This document shows positions 23,863 through 36,225 of a stretch of 64,000 nucleotides of DNA, in pieces. Position 1 is the first letter of the stretch; every line of letters starts with the position of its first letter. Under the pieces are notes generated by a model. The model did no database searches. It was not told the origin of the DNA and worked only from the letters and a program-made list of their open reading frames with translations. The stretch covers positions 11,532,001 to 11,596,000 of the forward strand of contig NC_039488.1 in the NCBI RefSeq assembly GCF_003590095.1, read 5' to 3'. A program made the position numbers and the translations under genes. Source of the DNA: Trichoplusia ni (lineage: Eukaryota; Arthropoda; Insecta; Lepidoptera; Noctuidae).

Positions 23863-24012
23863 TCTATTTAATTGTATAAACGAGAAAGTTGAAAGTTGAT
23901 TTGTTCCTCTCTCACACATAAACCACTGATCGCAATTAGACGAAACTTGGTACACAGATAGTTTATATCCCGATTATTAGGTTCCCGTGGGATTAGATCA
24001 GCAACAGCTAGT
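23863..24012 (+). mobile_element. Helitron-like element, family B
   Basis: GAAACTTGGTACACAGATAG and the end CAGCAACAGCTAGT (CTAGT at 24008-24012) match the copies at 3.5 and 22.4 kb. Confidence 0.6.
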
Positions 24013-24654
24013 ATATAATTATATAAAACGAGGTCAAACTAAGGTGGTCACCTACGTTATACTACATTTATTGACAGATAAGCTTACATAAGGAAATCTT
24101 TGAACGTGATCTTGCCTAACCTTGTGCAGTCGATCCGAGAAAATATGAAATTTCATATTTTTAACCTGCGCTACATGGTGTTGTCAAAAGCCAGCTTTAG
24201 AAACGACACATTTAACATCAAAATGTTTTGGAACCCGTTTGAGTATAGGTATCAATGTTGCTTTTGACTTTCCTTTGGGTCTTGAATATCAACTCAACTT
24301 GCTCAGTTCTGTTTTAGTTAAATCCTTATGGAGTTAAATCAAAATATCGTATGTAAAGTCAGCGATACATTAATTCAGAATGTGCTTTGGATTTACCTGT
24401 ATACTACGAGACCTTACTGTGGACTTTTATGCACAGCGGTCAATGCTTAAAAATCGTGGTTGAAACCTTCTTAAAGGTATTCCTTATAAGAAGCTTCAAC
24501 AACCAAATAGGATCGACGATCAACGATAAAACAGGATCCTGTTCTGGCCGTCTGTCACCAGAGTGTGTATGGTGTAATTTTTATTTTACAGTTCTGTTAC
24601 TAGTATAAGAGAAAAAACGGGAAAACAAACAGAACCTTGTTCCATTATTATAAT

Positions 24655-24913
24655 CTAGCTGTTGCCCGCGACTTCTTCCACGTGGTTAGAAGATCTTGAA
24701 CCGTTTTCGCAGCTCACACAACGGAAGCCCTCAAAGATGAATAATTTTCGCCGTTTTTCCACATTTTTCTTTGTATCTTCGCTCCCATTAGTCGCGTGAT
24801 GTTATATAGTCTATAGCCTGCTTTTGCCCTGATTTTTTCAATTCGACTTAGTAGTTCCTGAGATTAGCGCGTTCAAACAAACAAACTCTTCAGCTTTATA
24901 TATTAAAGTATAG
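24655..24913 (-). mobile_element. Helitron-like element, family A, reverse
   Basis: CTAGCTGTTGCCCGCGACTT at its left end and GTTCAAACAAACAAACTCTT at its right, the reverse of 5252-5503. Confidence 0.65.
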
Positions 24914-27900
24914 ATAATCACAACTCTACCGGTATAAGCCTGGCTAGCCTTCAATATGATGACAAAACTCCAAAGTAAACCGTGTATCGTTAAACATACG
25001 TATACTACTTAACACGTTAATGCATTACTTGTACCGTTACGTCTGGCGTCTAAGGCCATCAAAATACTACTTAAAATTCAGTATTCAAAGCTTTAAACAA
25101 GTTAGGCGTCACCTTAGTGGTTACTTAACCTTACTCAAACTAAGCCTAGCAGGAGCTAAGTACATTAATTAATTAGTTCATTAACTGTTAGTATAGTCAA
25201 CTCATGTTTGCCCGCTGTGCTTTGTGTGTGTGTAATCCTCGTATATACACAGTGACGTTGTTTACTAATACAAACTACACGTTTTGCTTGAGTGTCACAA
25301 AAAGCTTCTAGTATAATAAACAATTGAACGCACACAAGAAGCCGCGCGCAGAGATGACTTGAACTGGTGTAATAAGTTTTTATGTATGTACTGTAATTCG
25401 TTTGTTTTTGTAAATAAAGACGCAGTCAGCTGCACCCTTTTTCCGTGTAAAGTGACATCTTATCAGACAGCGCTCTTTGTAGGCTAAACGGGTTTTTCTG
25501 TCTGACTTCATTTGTCACAGCAAATTTATTGTATGCACTGTTGTCGATAAGATTTTTGTAGTGCATCCATCGTCTTAATTACCACGAGAAACAAAAGTAA
25601 GAAAAACTTATAGTTAAACATAAACAACATGTCCACTCGCAAATAGCATTCGTAAAAGCTAAGCAGACATTTGAAATACTCACACGTATAAAACGTAAAA
25701 CGAAAAATCGTAAAACAAATAAATAAAAACGACAAGCAAAATCGGATTTGGTGAAATATCTCAACCATAAAAGCTATATGTTGCCGAAATGTGTTCACTT
25801 ACGGAGGACTCCCTTTTGAGTGTCGGAGAAAATCACTTTTGAAAATGACGTGGACAGTTACTGCGTCCTACGTGGAAAAGGGAAGCGATGCGAAGCGATA
25901 TTATTCTATAAGAAAATATGAGATAGTATGTGTAGTTAATATTAAGTGATTCAACGGGTTATTTATCGAAATTGCCCAACTAGTTTCGCGACATGATTAA
26001 AGAGTTGAGAGTAGCTTGTAGCATGCATAAACGAAAGGTTACGACTTAACGTCGTCAAAAGAAAATCGCGCAGTTTTCAAATATCAAAAAATTAAGGACC
26101 TTGATAATGCAATCCAAAATTCGCCAAATTAAAATTCTTTGAATCTCTGATGTTAGCTGAGTTTCCTCTCCTCTCTGATCCATCTCTTAACTCCATACTC
26201 CTCATGAATCAGAATAAATCTGATAGTAGCACAACTTTCAAAACTTAGTTTTAGTCTTTTGTCATAGCAAAAATAGGTAAAAAATACGATATTAAGTAAC
26301 CTAAGTAACTGGATCTTTATTAAAAAAATCTGTCAAACAATGCAACAATCCCTGCGATATATCGCATCCTACCCCCTGTGGAACGTAACCCTCACGCCGT
26401 CTCCTCCACTTTGGGAGCGACAGATATGATCGAGGGCCACTCTCAGTCCGATTTGGTCCAACCATCAATCGTTGCATCGTCACTTATCTCAAACTGAGCT
26501 GTCCAAATTATAAATGATGTCTGACACGACCTATTTACTAGATGACGACCCATTTTTCTTGGGGTTTTGCTTATAGTGTTTGATATTTGATCCGGCGAAA
26601 CGTTTAAGTGAATTGTTGTGAATGATTGAACGGGGAATTTGATTCGAATGTTTTTGAAAGGTAGATTTGTCAATATTTGGGTGGAAGTATAGATGTAGTA
26701 GATAGGTTAGAATAAATACATTTGGGTATATTGAATGCTGTTTGCTTTTTCTTGGAATAATTTGTATGCACAAGGTTCGGATTCGGTTCGATTCTAACGA
26801 AGGTTAGAACTAAATGTGAATGGAAAATATCGTTAAGTATTATTTTTTTCTAAGACCACTGATAAACGGTAGAGGAAAACCATAACGTGATAATCTGGAT
26901 TCGAGTTACGTGGGCAGGTCTATACCTAGCTTTGGGACGAAAATAGGCGATTATATTATAGGCTTATATTATTTACTTTGATTATAATAAACACTGATAT
27001 GGAAATATTAATGCAAATTAGTTTTGTTTATCTGTTTATCTGGCTATCCATTTGTTAGGCTTTGTGGCACAATGTGACATTCGATTTTGATAACAATTAT
27101 TACAAGAATGGGTTATTAATATTGTTTGATGCTATAATTACCAAAGGCAAAAAGGTTTAAACTCGACCAGTTATTTTTCATGCGTAAACGTTTCATGCGC
27201 CGTTCAAAAACATAATTTCTGCACATAAACTGGCACGAAATTCTATAATTCATCCAGTTGCATAGCAATAAGACAAATCTGTCAAGTGCGAATCCGAATT
27301 ATGACATGGCACGGGTTCCGTAATAATAGACTAAAGAAAAAAAAATACAAATGTATAATCGTTAAGACCGTTGGTTATTTTTTTTAAGTTTTAGTTTTGG
27401 ATAGCATCAGTAGAAATATATAATCTTTAAAAAAAACTTCGAGTAACTTGCTATTACGAATGGTTGGAGACAAACGGTCATACATGCGAACCTTAGTAAT
27501 ATTGTTCCATTATGACATCAACCTCTAAACATATTTTTTTTCGAAGTGATTTTCAGTACTTAAAAGCCGATATAAACTGTTCGAGTATATCTATTTAGAC
27601 TCAAGTGTTTACGAAGAAATGGCGCGTTATAAAGCGTCTGACTCAATACCCTCTTAACAATAAACTAAACGGGTCTTTATTTATTATTCAATGAACTGTT
27701 AAAGTTGGAATAGTTATGTTTTATGGATGTGACTTCATTTGATGGCTAGCAATGGTTTTTATTGGTGCTTATTTGTTTTTAATTGGTTTATAATGAATAG
27801 TAATTAGCAACGACGTTTCCTTTTTACGTGAACCATGTTGAATCATTTGGTTCTTGAAGAAAAAAGTTTTTTTTATTATGTTTAGACTATCAGGCTTTCT

Positions 27901-27957
27901 GCTAAGCCTGCAGACCAGATATATGCTTTCGAGCGGTAACGCTGAAATAGCGTGTAA
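24914..27957. other. Gene-free, with repeat scraps
   Basis: 25958-26000 carries GGTTATTTATCGAAATTGCC, a MITE-family scrap. Near 26290-26470 the minus strand has a frame that runs into AATAAAGATCCAG, possibly an old retrocopy end, but nothing recognisable. A possible eleventh foldback remnant lies near 25464-25503. Confidence 0.35.
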
Positions 27958-28134
27958 TCTATACCTACTAATATTATAAAGAGAAATAATTTATTTGTTT
28001 GACACGAATAGGCTTCGAAACTACTGGTCCGATTTGAAAAATTATTTCACTGTTGAGAAGCTACATTATCCCCGCTGAACATAGGCTAGTAACCCAAGGT
28101 GTCATAGCTGACAAAATCGCGGGCAACTGCTAGT
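27958..28134 (+). mobile_element. Helitron-like element, worn copy
   Basis: The start TCTATACCTACTAATATTAT and end TCGCGGGCAACTGCTAGT fit the Helitron-like group. The interior GAAACTACTGGTCCGATTTG is family A-like with deletions. Confidence 0.55.
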
Positions 28135-28504
28135 ATAATAATAAATTAAACTTAAAAACACTTACAACACTTGTTGTTACGGAATATCATTCATGTTGTT
28201 TTTAATCCTTGTGTTGACAGGGATTCCATAAAAATTCAACTACAATACACAAAATCACCTACACTTAAAACAAATATACGTGTTGGCGTGGTGGTATTTG
28301 GCTACCAGTCTATTTCAATACGAACTTAAACTCGTCACAAAACAGGCTCAAATGGAAATTCCAAACCCAATCCACTAAGACGTTTCAAAGTCAAGTCACT
28401 TTAACGGCCTGGCAAATATAAAAACTGTTTACTACCTCTCTTTCTATAGCGCGATGATAAATCTCTATTGTATCCGGAACTAAGCCTATATACATCCTTG
28501 GAAC

Positions 28505-28620
28505 GTACCACCAGGTCTTAAAGTACTATCACTGTTCGTGTGGAAGGGAGAAGGCGCTCTACATCGTGTTCTCGCTTTCTTGCTCCAACAATTATAATAA
28601 TACTTCATGAGGAGATGGTG
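28505..28620. repeat. Foldback element, copy 5
   Basis: The outer arm GTACCACCAGGTCTTAAAGT faces TACTTCATGAGGAGATGGTG. The inner core GGCGCTCTACATCG matches copies 1 and 9 read in the same sense. Confidence 0.55.
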
Positions 28621-31045
28621 TTTCCTCCGTGCGTGACCGATGTCATCGCGAAACGTTTCTTGTAATAGAGCTGTAAGTTTTACTGATTTTATTCAGTAGC
28701 GGACTTGTATTTATTGAGGAAGAATGTAGCTTTATTTATCATGACAAAGTGACGGGTTCCCTTTTAATAAAATGAAACCGTAATAGCTAGTCAGTTGAAA
28801 ATTTCCTCGATATTGTATTTATGGGTGAGCGAAACATAAAGAGAGAGTCCTCAATTTTTTTTGTTATATCTCTTTCCTCTACAACCAATATATGTATACT
28901 ATTAGAATATTCTTACGAAGCCCTTAGTATTATAAGTCCGGTTTGCACTTGACCTGACTATTTTATTTCAATCACACTAAATCGAAACATGAAATGAAAT
29001 AAAAACTATAACCACCGATCAATTACCTACAATCCTACAATTTAAGGGACAATCACCAATCGATGTAGGAAACAAAAGAATTGATTCTATGTCATAAATT
29101 AATAGTATTACGTCACAGTTGGTCACATACTCTTATCTCGGGGGAAATACTACACAGACGTTTGTATTAAGAGAGATATCCCGGTATGCCTTAGTCAAAC
29201 ATTCCATATTATAAATAACAAAAGCCGAATGCCTGGAGGCGGGTTACCAAGCTCCATGGAATTTCATTAGCAAACAGGAATTAGTGTTCTATTGAATGGG
29301 GTATTTGTTGGTGTCGTAATGTTGGTCACACATATTACATTAAAATAAAAAGTCATTTATACAAATTAGGCTTCCATGTAAGTAGCACTTTGAAGGTCAA
29401 ATTACATTGGACATCCAGTTTTACCCACCCGTCTCTGCTTAAAGTGCTTTTGCGACAGGAGAAATGACTCAAAAATCTCTAAAAGACGATGTCTTTGTAT
29501 AACATAAACATTTATATACCGTCATAATATAATGACAATTTGAATATTACTTTTCACATCAGATTTAAACATGCGTTGTTTGTTTATTTCGCTCTCTTGT
29601 CCTAAGTAAATAACTAACAAATGCTGAACATTATTTAGACAATGATAATTGATCTTCTCAGAGAGTACATAGGATTTATTTTACACCCGTATTCATTCGG
29701 AAAAGTTAACTAAGCAGATGTATTTCGTGAAAGAGGAAAGGCTAAAAAATTGGTTTTAGTAAAGACTTTTCTAATCTATTCTACAAAAACCAGCTCTATG
29801 CCAAGAGTCATTTTTAAATGCAGTTATATGATTTGTTATTAAAAAAAAGACATTCCAAAATAAGTAGATATTTACCATTCTTTTTTAAATTTAAACGATG
29901 CAATTTATTAACTCGTACCAAAAACAATAAATCACTTTAAAACATTCATTTTGTGAGTCCGAATCGCCATCGGGCAGTCCCTCCCAGAAATTAAACAAAA
30001 GCGTTCAAACATGGGTTTCGGTACTTTTGGTGTATTTGCCCATCGTTTGTTTATGTTATGGGTCGTTTAGGGTTATGTTAACGACAGGTTAGCACATACG
30101 TTATAATTATTGCTATAATTCACGGCTATTATGTTGTTATCTAGAGAGGGACAAGTAATTGTGTGCTGGGATTTATTAGCTGCAGAAGTTGGTTCAGTTT
30201 GTAACAATATCTATGAATACTATCAGATAAAGAACGCGATAAAGTACAGTATTGCGAATGGACTGGCAACTAAATTAAACACATTTTTTATTACAAAAAA
30301 TAGCAAATACAAAAGTGGTTTTTTTTCGGTTTGCCTTTGAACGTCATCTTTAACTCCTCGCTTAACTTCTCAGAATAACGCAAAAGGAAAAGATAAGAAA
30401 AATGTGCGAAGATTTCAATTTTATATATTTTTATCTAAAATTCCCGTCTGCAATCAAGAAATGAAATATCAACCTGCCATGCACAGAATCTTATGAAGTG
30501 CAAAAACTATAATCCGCCCAATTGTACAGAAGTTATTGGGGACCCTAACAATTCACGAAAAGACGTCGTTACGTGAAGGGAAAATTCTAAGAAAAGGAGG
30601 CCAGAAAAGAAAAATCTTAGAAAAGTCTTTCGTAGTGAACAATGGGTAATGTGAAATGCGATCCAATATATTCCAATTATTTCACGGGATAGAGTTCTTA
30701 TTAGGATTACTTGACTATTCGATCTATTGTAAGTAATTTATTGTTTGAAGATAATATTTGAGAAATTGCTTTTAAGCTCACGCTGTGATATCAGTTGAGT
30801 TCTTTAAAGTTTTATGCTTTGACTTAAAAGGCTAAGACTTTACGTATTTAAATTTTCTAGTTAACAGTTCGAGTAGAGTTGATTTTAAAATCAACATTGA
30901 ATTTCAAATTCATGATATTTTTTTTTTGAAATTTCGTTCGTCAAACTTTACAAATTTCATAAATATATAAATAGAAATATATATTTATTTATTTACAACT
31001 TTACAGAGTTAAATATTTATAGTACAATCATTTGCTATATACATA
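28621..31045. other. Gene-free stretch
   Basis: A TTCCGTAC-type repeat scrap lies at 28745-28800 (ATGAAACCGTAATAGCTAG). The short plus-strand frame 30131-30340 has no further support. Confidence 0.35.
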
Positions 31046-31285
31046 ACTAGCTGTTGTCCGCGACATCGTCCCCGTGGGTAGAAGATATAAGTTATGATTT
31101 ATACCTGCCCTGTTTTTTTCACATTTTCCATTTTATCTTCGCTCCCATTAGTCGCAGCGTGATGGTGGCCTTCCTCGATGAATGGTCTATTCAACACAAA
31201 AATATTTTTTCAATTTCGATCAGTAGTTCCTGAGATTAGCGCGTTCAAGCAAACAAACTCTTCAGCTTTATATATTAGTATAGAT
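31046..31285 (-). mobile_element. Helitron-like element, family A, reverse
   Basis: ACTAGCTGTTGTCCGCGACA at the left end and AACAAACTCTTCAGCTTTAT then ATATTAGTATAGA at the right; a full-length copy of family A. Confidence 0.65.
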
Positions 31286-31536
31286 AAATAATAAATAGTA
31301 TGTTGTATATGAATGTGAATTTAATTTAATTGAAGTAGGGTATATTATATTTCCAGTACGGGATGACCCTTTTATAATAAATACTTGACTCTCTGGCATC
31401 TGTCCAATAATAAAATTCCTGCTTAATTAGAATGTGATTGGATCAACCTGTTGATTACGAGTTAATTAATAATTATTTGATATGATCTGAGTTTGATAGA
31501 GTGGTGTAATCTGTTTAACTACATCCATGTCAGAAA

Positions 31537-31771
31537 CTCGCCTAATGGTCTAGTGGCTAGTGACCCTGATACCGGAGGTTGTGAGTTCGATTCCAATCCA
31601 TGATCAATGTTATGTGATGAGCACATAACATTGATGTGCATGTAGGTATTTAGAAGTATAGAAGCATGCTTATCAGTTGTCTAGTAGTGGTACATAATCC
31701 AAGCTTTAGGTACTTAGTTTGGGACTAGATGGCGTTGTATCAAAGTTGTGGAATATTAAACATAATCTATT
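31537..31771 (+). mobile_element. tRNA-derived SINE, family B
   Basis: A box AATGGTCTAGTGGCTAG and B box GAGTTCGATTCC, then a body with CTAGTAGTGGTACATAATCC and GACTAGATGGCGTTGTATCA. Directly after the head is a perfect 14-bp hairpin (31603-31616 with 31622-31635) around ATGAG. Confidence 0.82.
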
Positions 31772-31857
31772 ATTACTCCTACAATGATCAGAGGATTAAC
31801 TTCTGTGATTTGTAACAAACATAATTATACAAGTAAACTATATTCCCTAAGAACTCA

Positions 31858-32171
31858 ATCATCATCGGCCTAGCCTTTTCCCAACAGATGACTATGTTGG
31901 GGTCGGCTACCAGTCCAACCGGTTTCAGCTAAGTGCCAGTGTTTTACAAGACTGATTGTCAGACTTTTCAAGCTTCTGACTATCTGTAACGACTGTCAAA
32001 GATGTAGGAATAACAGCCGGGACCCACAATTTAACGTGCCTTCCGAAACACGGAGGAACTCGTTATGACAAAGATGGTCACCCATCTACGGACCAAGCAT
32101 AGTTTAAGCAGAGCATAGTTCAAGCATAGCTTAACCTGTGATCGATTCACTTATGCGGTTATAGCTCGTGG
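31858..32171 (-). mobile_element. 5S-rRNA-headed SINE, minus strand
   Basis: On the plus strand the ATCATC tail comes first (31858-31867), then GTTGGGGTCGGCTACCAGTC, TAACGTGCCTTCCGAAACAC and TGGTCACCCATCTACGGACC. Reversed, the head holds TAGATGGGTGACCATC, the counterpart of the 5S rRNA GGATGGGTGACC promoter block. This copy lacks an inner segment present in the 38 kb copies. Confidence 0.75.
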
Positions 32172-32695
32172 CTAAGGTAAGAACTCCTGAATAAAATAAT
32201 ATCGGATTCCAACCACATAAGGTTTACAAACGATGTTTATTCTTTTAGTTAAGCGAACTATCCTGTTATCTTTGAAGCTGGATTAAATTCACAAAGAGAT
32301 TAAATATGAGAGGAACTCGGAATAAACTACGATATTCTTGAGTGAAATGTTTGTTTGTATTGTGTATTTATTTATGAGTCGATCGTCTTTGTGCAGTCGG
32401 AATTGTTCTTTTGAATAATGATTGGATGTTTGACTAAAAATAATAACAAGTAGACTCGTAATAAGGAATTCCAGAAAATTTCTGATATTATCTATTTTTT
32501 TGTTCATAAATGAAGTTGATACAGTAAGTCGACCTACGATCTCGTGTGAAGTAAATGACGTAATATGTCTGTACAGTTTTGACGAATAAGTGACGTAATT
32601 AGTTATACCGATACGTTCCACAATCTTTTTTGCGTATCATCTTCATATTTCTTTATTGATTTAATAAAAAATATTTGTAAGAAATGTACTCATAA
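32172..32695. other. No supported feature
   Basis: A minus-strand open frame of 110 residues (32289-32621) has no family resemblance. I treat it as chance. Confidence 0.35.
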
Positions 32696-33021
32696 GATTT
32701 TTTTTTAGTTTATTATCTAGTATATAAATGTGTATGTATAAACATATTAAACATATTAAACAACCACCGCTTTTTCATGGAACTGAATAACAAAGTTTCA
32801 ACAATTGTTCTAACTTGGATACAAAAATTTTATAAGCTAAACATTTCTGTTTTCATTAGATTTTTTTTTAGTTTATTATTTAGTATATAAATGTGTATGT
32901 ATAAACATATTAAACATATTAAACAACCACCGCTTTTTCATGGAACTGAATAACAAAGTTTCAACAATTGTTCTAACTTGGATACAAAAATTTTATAAGC
33001 TAAACATTTCTGTTTTCATTA
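32696..33021. repeat. 163-bp tandem duplication, nearly perfect
   Basis: Unit 1 is 32696-32858 and unit 2 is 32859-33021. I find one difference: TTATCTAGTA in unit 1 against TTATTTAGTA in unit 2, with even the nine-T run conserved. The unit has no gene. The duplication must be recent or an assembly artefact. The open frame at 32940-33155 begins in unit 2. Confidence 0.92.
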
Positions 33022-33804
33022 GATTTTCTCTTATGTTGGTCAATATTCACTTCGTAAATATTCACTGCGATTGGCCACGACACACGACCCTCGTTATCCA
33101 AACATCTTCATATTCTATTTCGACAAATGCATCACGGAAAATATTCTTATACTGAATCTTAGTCTTAATCTTATATCCCAATATTATGTTTCTTCGTAAA
33201 ACATATTTTACCATAGCGTAATGTAACACTGTTATTTGATGGGCTATTGTGTTGCTGCTAGTATACTTACTGTTTTAATAGTAATATTTTATGCAGAAAA
33301 CAGAAACAAGAAACTGTAACGGTCAGCCTATCGTCACGTCACGTTTCCACACTCGAAACAGTATTAATAAAGGAGATGATGCTGAAACCCCTAGGTAATT
33401 TAGAAAAAAATGATTTTTTATTTCTTTTATATTATACCTACTTCAAAATTGGTTTAGTTATTCAGGAGATATGGTAGAATATACAAACTTATATGCATAC
33501 ATAACTTTGAAAACATTACTCTTTTCAGTCAAATCGTAATAATTGTAAAGAATGTCAATTTATCAAATGTCAGGTATAATTATTAAACACTATTTGAAAT
33601 ACAAAGACATAATTAAAACTAGACAAAAGAAAGATATACTTGTTGCCCGGTTTTAATTAAGAAACCAGTACGTCTACTGTATTTTGCTTCATGAATATTC
33701 CTAGAATACTAGAATTGTAGAATCTTGTTATTTTAATCTTATATTATCTCATCTCTTTTTCTGTAGAATATTAAAACTGGAAGTTTTATGTGAGTTTTTT
33801 GTTT
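33022..33804. other. No recognisable feature
   Basis: AT-rich; nothing supported. Confidence 0.35.
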
Positions 33805-33985
33805 GCATGGTTAGCCGAGTAGTAAAGGTCAGCATGCTAGATTAAATTAACTGAGACCGACACGTGACATGTCGCGGATTCGATTCCCGCGCAGGACAAG
33901 CGTTTGCGAGAACCACAACTGATTGTCTTGAGTTTGCGTGTTTTTGTGTATGTGACTAAAAAGGTTAAATTCCTTAGTGCGGACA
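33805..33985 (+). mobile_element. tRNA-derived SINE, family C-like
   Basis: The A-box-like GCATGGTTAGCCGAGTAGTA and B box GGATTCGATTCCCGCG are followed by CAGGACAAGCGTTTGCGAGA and TGTTTTTGTGTATGTGAC. The head resembles that of 6374-6541; the body has diverged. Confidence 0.7.
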
Positions 33986-35637
33986 GTTCTTTTTTTAAAC
34001 CAAAAAAATATATTTTAACTCTATGCTTACTAAGCCTCGGGAAAAACCAGTCTCGTATTACCATATGACTTAATACAATCTATAGAAAATATATGCCCAT
34101 TTTCTCAAGTCAAATCAGGCAGCCTCTCTGAACGAGAAACGTTAAGGTATACGTTAAAATAAACAAGTTGGAAACTTCAGTAAATCACGGTGAAGCAGTT
34201 TCGGTTTACCAAATTACGTCATAAATCATTTTTGTGAAGTGACAACATTTTTAGTACTTTCAGAAAGATATTTTGACAGACATTAATTAAATAGGATAGG
34301 ATCTACTTCGCAAATATTTTGGAGTGAATATTTTTGACTTGTAATCGTGAATGTTAAGGAATATTTCTTAAATTACTTAGGTACTGTATATTTGCGCCCT
34401 TGTCCAACATATTTTTGAGAGACTCATGCTCATTTTCGTTAGAAAAATAATTAATTAGGCAGAATTAAAAGTTTCATCCAAAGGTAACAAGTAAATCTAG
34501 CAATCTCTTTTATTTAATGTGGAATATATAGTTACTGACAGAACGTTTTTAATTGACTTGCAGTGTTCTCCCAAAGTAACAATACGATGCTCATAATATA
34601 AAAAATGAAAAACGACACGCACTAAATTGTAAAATTACAATTTGTACGATATTATTGCATATGGACAGTCACAATTGAAAACAAATCACATGGCTATCTT
34701 GTTTCTTCATTTGTTATTTACATACGTAATACCGCCGCCGCTCATACGCATCCATAACAATGAACCCTATTAAAGTAAAATCTGATTAATTCAACAACAC
34801 GACGAGCTTATAAGATTAAACTCGAGATGTACGCCATCTTCGGAATATTCGTTAAGTACTCGTACCAATACTGAGTGCTTTTGAAATAACTGCGTACGAG
34901 GAGTAAAATAAATATGTTTTGGTATAACTGCGACATTGATTGAACATCCTTGTTGCGTAGTTTATGTATAGGTAGTTTCCAATATGTAAGTGCGTTTTTC
35001 ATTATCAGAATTATACATCTTAACAACGTAATTTTGTAATTCAAACGTCTGAATATAATTCTGCTGTACGTGTGTATATCACTAAACTTCCCTAAGCAAA
35101 TTTGAGTGTTTTTTTTCTATACGTTTGTTAAGCGCCCTGGATCGTATAGATTCTCAAATCAGGCTCGCCGGCGTGCTTCGCTAGCTTTGCCCGCCCTTGT
35201 TTGTTATATCTGCAAACAAGCAATACTCTCCTTTGACTAATTCGGTTAAATAAGCTATTGTGTTTACCAAAGGTGTCAGCTCAGTCACCTCCATACCAAA
35301 TTGCATTGATCAATCATCAATTAGTCAAGCAGTTACAAACTGTGTCGGTGATCAGAGACTTATGTTGTCTTAAAGTCAAATAACCTTAAAATTTGATCTA
35401 AAAACATAATAAATTAAGATAACTCAATCCTTAATCATTAGTCCTTACAATAGCAGCTAGCAATAACGTAACTCATACAGAAATTTCTAGAACAATACTA
35501 ACTAAAGATCGCAACTTAAGGCTTACCCCAATTGTTAGACGGCGATTACTTCACAGACACGAAAACGTGGGGAAACTTATTACTAGGCTTTTGTTTTCGA
35601 CACTTATTTCGAGGTATTAAGGAGAAAATGGACTGGG
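33986..35637. other. No recognisable feature
   Basis: AT-rich; the minus-strand frames here (for example 34808-35044) are not supported. Confidence 0.35.
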
Positions 35638-35763
35638 CCTGTACTATGAAATCATGAAAGAGAACTGCTGCCGTTGTGCAAACGAGACGGCGAGCTGTAT
35701 GTGTGAAGTGATGTCTCGCTTTAACAGTGACGAGAGTTCTTTTTGAAGGTCTCGTGGTACAGG
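35638..35763. repeat. Foldback element, copy 6
   Basis: Outer ends CCTGTAC (35638-35644) and GTACAGG (35757-35763) are perfect inverts. The inner arms AACGAGAC (from 35681) and GTCTCGCTTT (35713-35722) pair around a variable loop. Confidence 0.55.
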
Positions 35764-36138
35764 GACTTAAGCACGAAGAACATTGGTTTCATTTTCTTGT
35801 TGTAAGTTTGTATTAAAAGTTGTTTCATTTTTGTAGTTTTTTTCGAAGTACTGTGAAGGTGGTAAAATTTAATTCGGCATGTAATAACTCCATGATTGTT
35901 CTTTCTTATTCTATTCGAGATCAAATTATTTGCTTGTGATATGATAAAACAAATTGAGTCCGGTAATCCAACAGAAGTAATATAAAACTGAATTATTTGT
36001 AAAGTATTTTTAAATAAAGATTTTTGTTAAAACATTATTTACCTAATACTTACCTTCTACCTGTACTCGGCATTGATATATATCTTTTGATATATCTCTA
36101 TAAAGGTCTTTCCCGCTTAATATGAGTACCTTTAGCAC

Positions 36139-36225
36139 AAGGCCGTCCAAAGTAAGCTTTCGAGAAAGCGTGACCGTAGATCTCTCTTCCACGCCCCTTA
36201 ATAATATTACTTTAAGACCTGGCAG
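36139..36225. repeat. Foldback element, copy 7
   Basis: Outer arms CCGTCCAAAGTAAG and TTACTTTAAGACCTGG, with the inner part CGAGAAAGCGTGACCGTAGA and TCTCTCTTCCAC. Read in reverse it carries the AGGTCTTAAAGTAA landmark also seen in copy 5. The minus-strand frame 36043-36228 overlaps it. Confidence 0.5.

Noticed and set aside
25464..25503. CAGACAGCGCTCTTTGTAG...CTGTCTGAC as a further foldback copy
   Set aside because: Only a short core matches and no outer ends are seen; too weak to count.
32289..32621. A 110-codon minus-strand frame
   Set aside because: Frames of this length are expected by chance in 64 kb; no start context, no homology and no conserved motif.
36043..36138. A minus-strand stretch reading YQCRVQVEG before a GTAAGT, like an immunoglobulin-fold exon end
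   Set aside because: No acceptor with a pyrimidine tract lies upstream and the frame runs into a foldback element.
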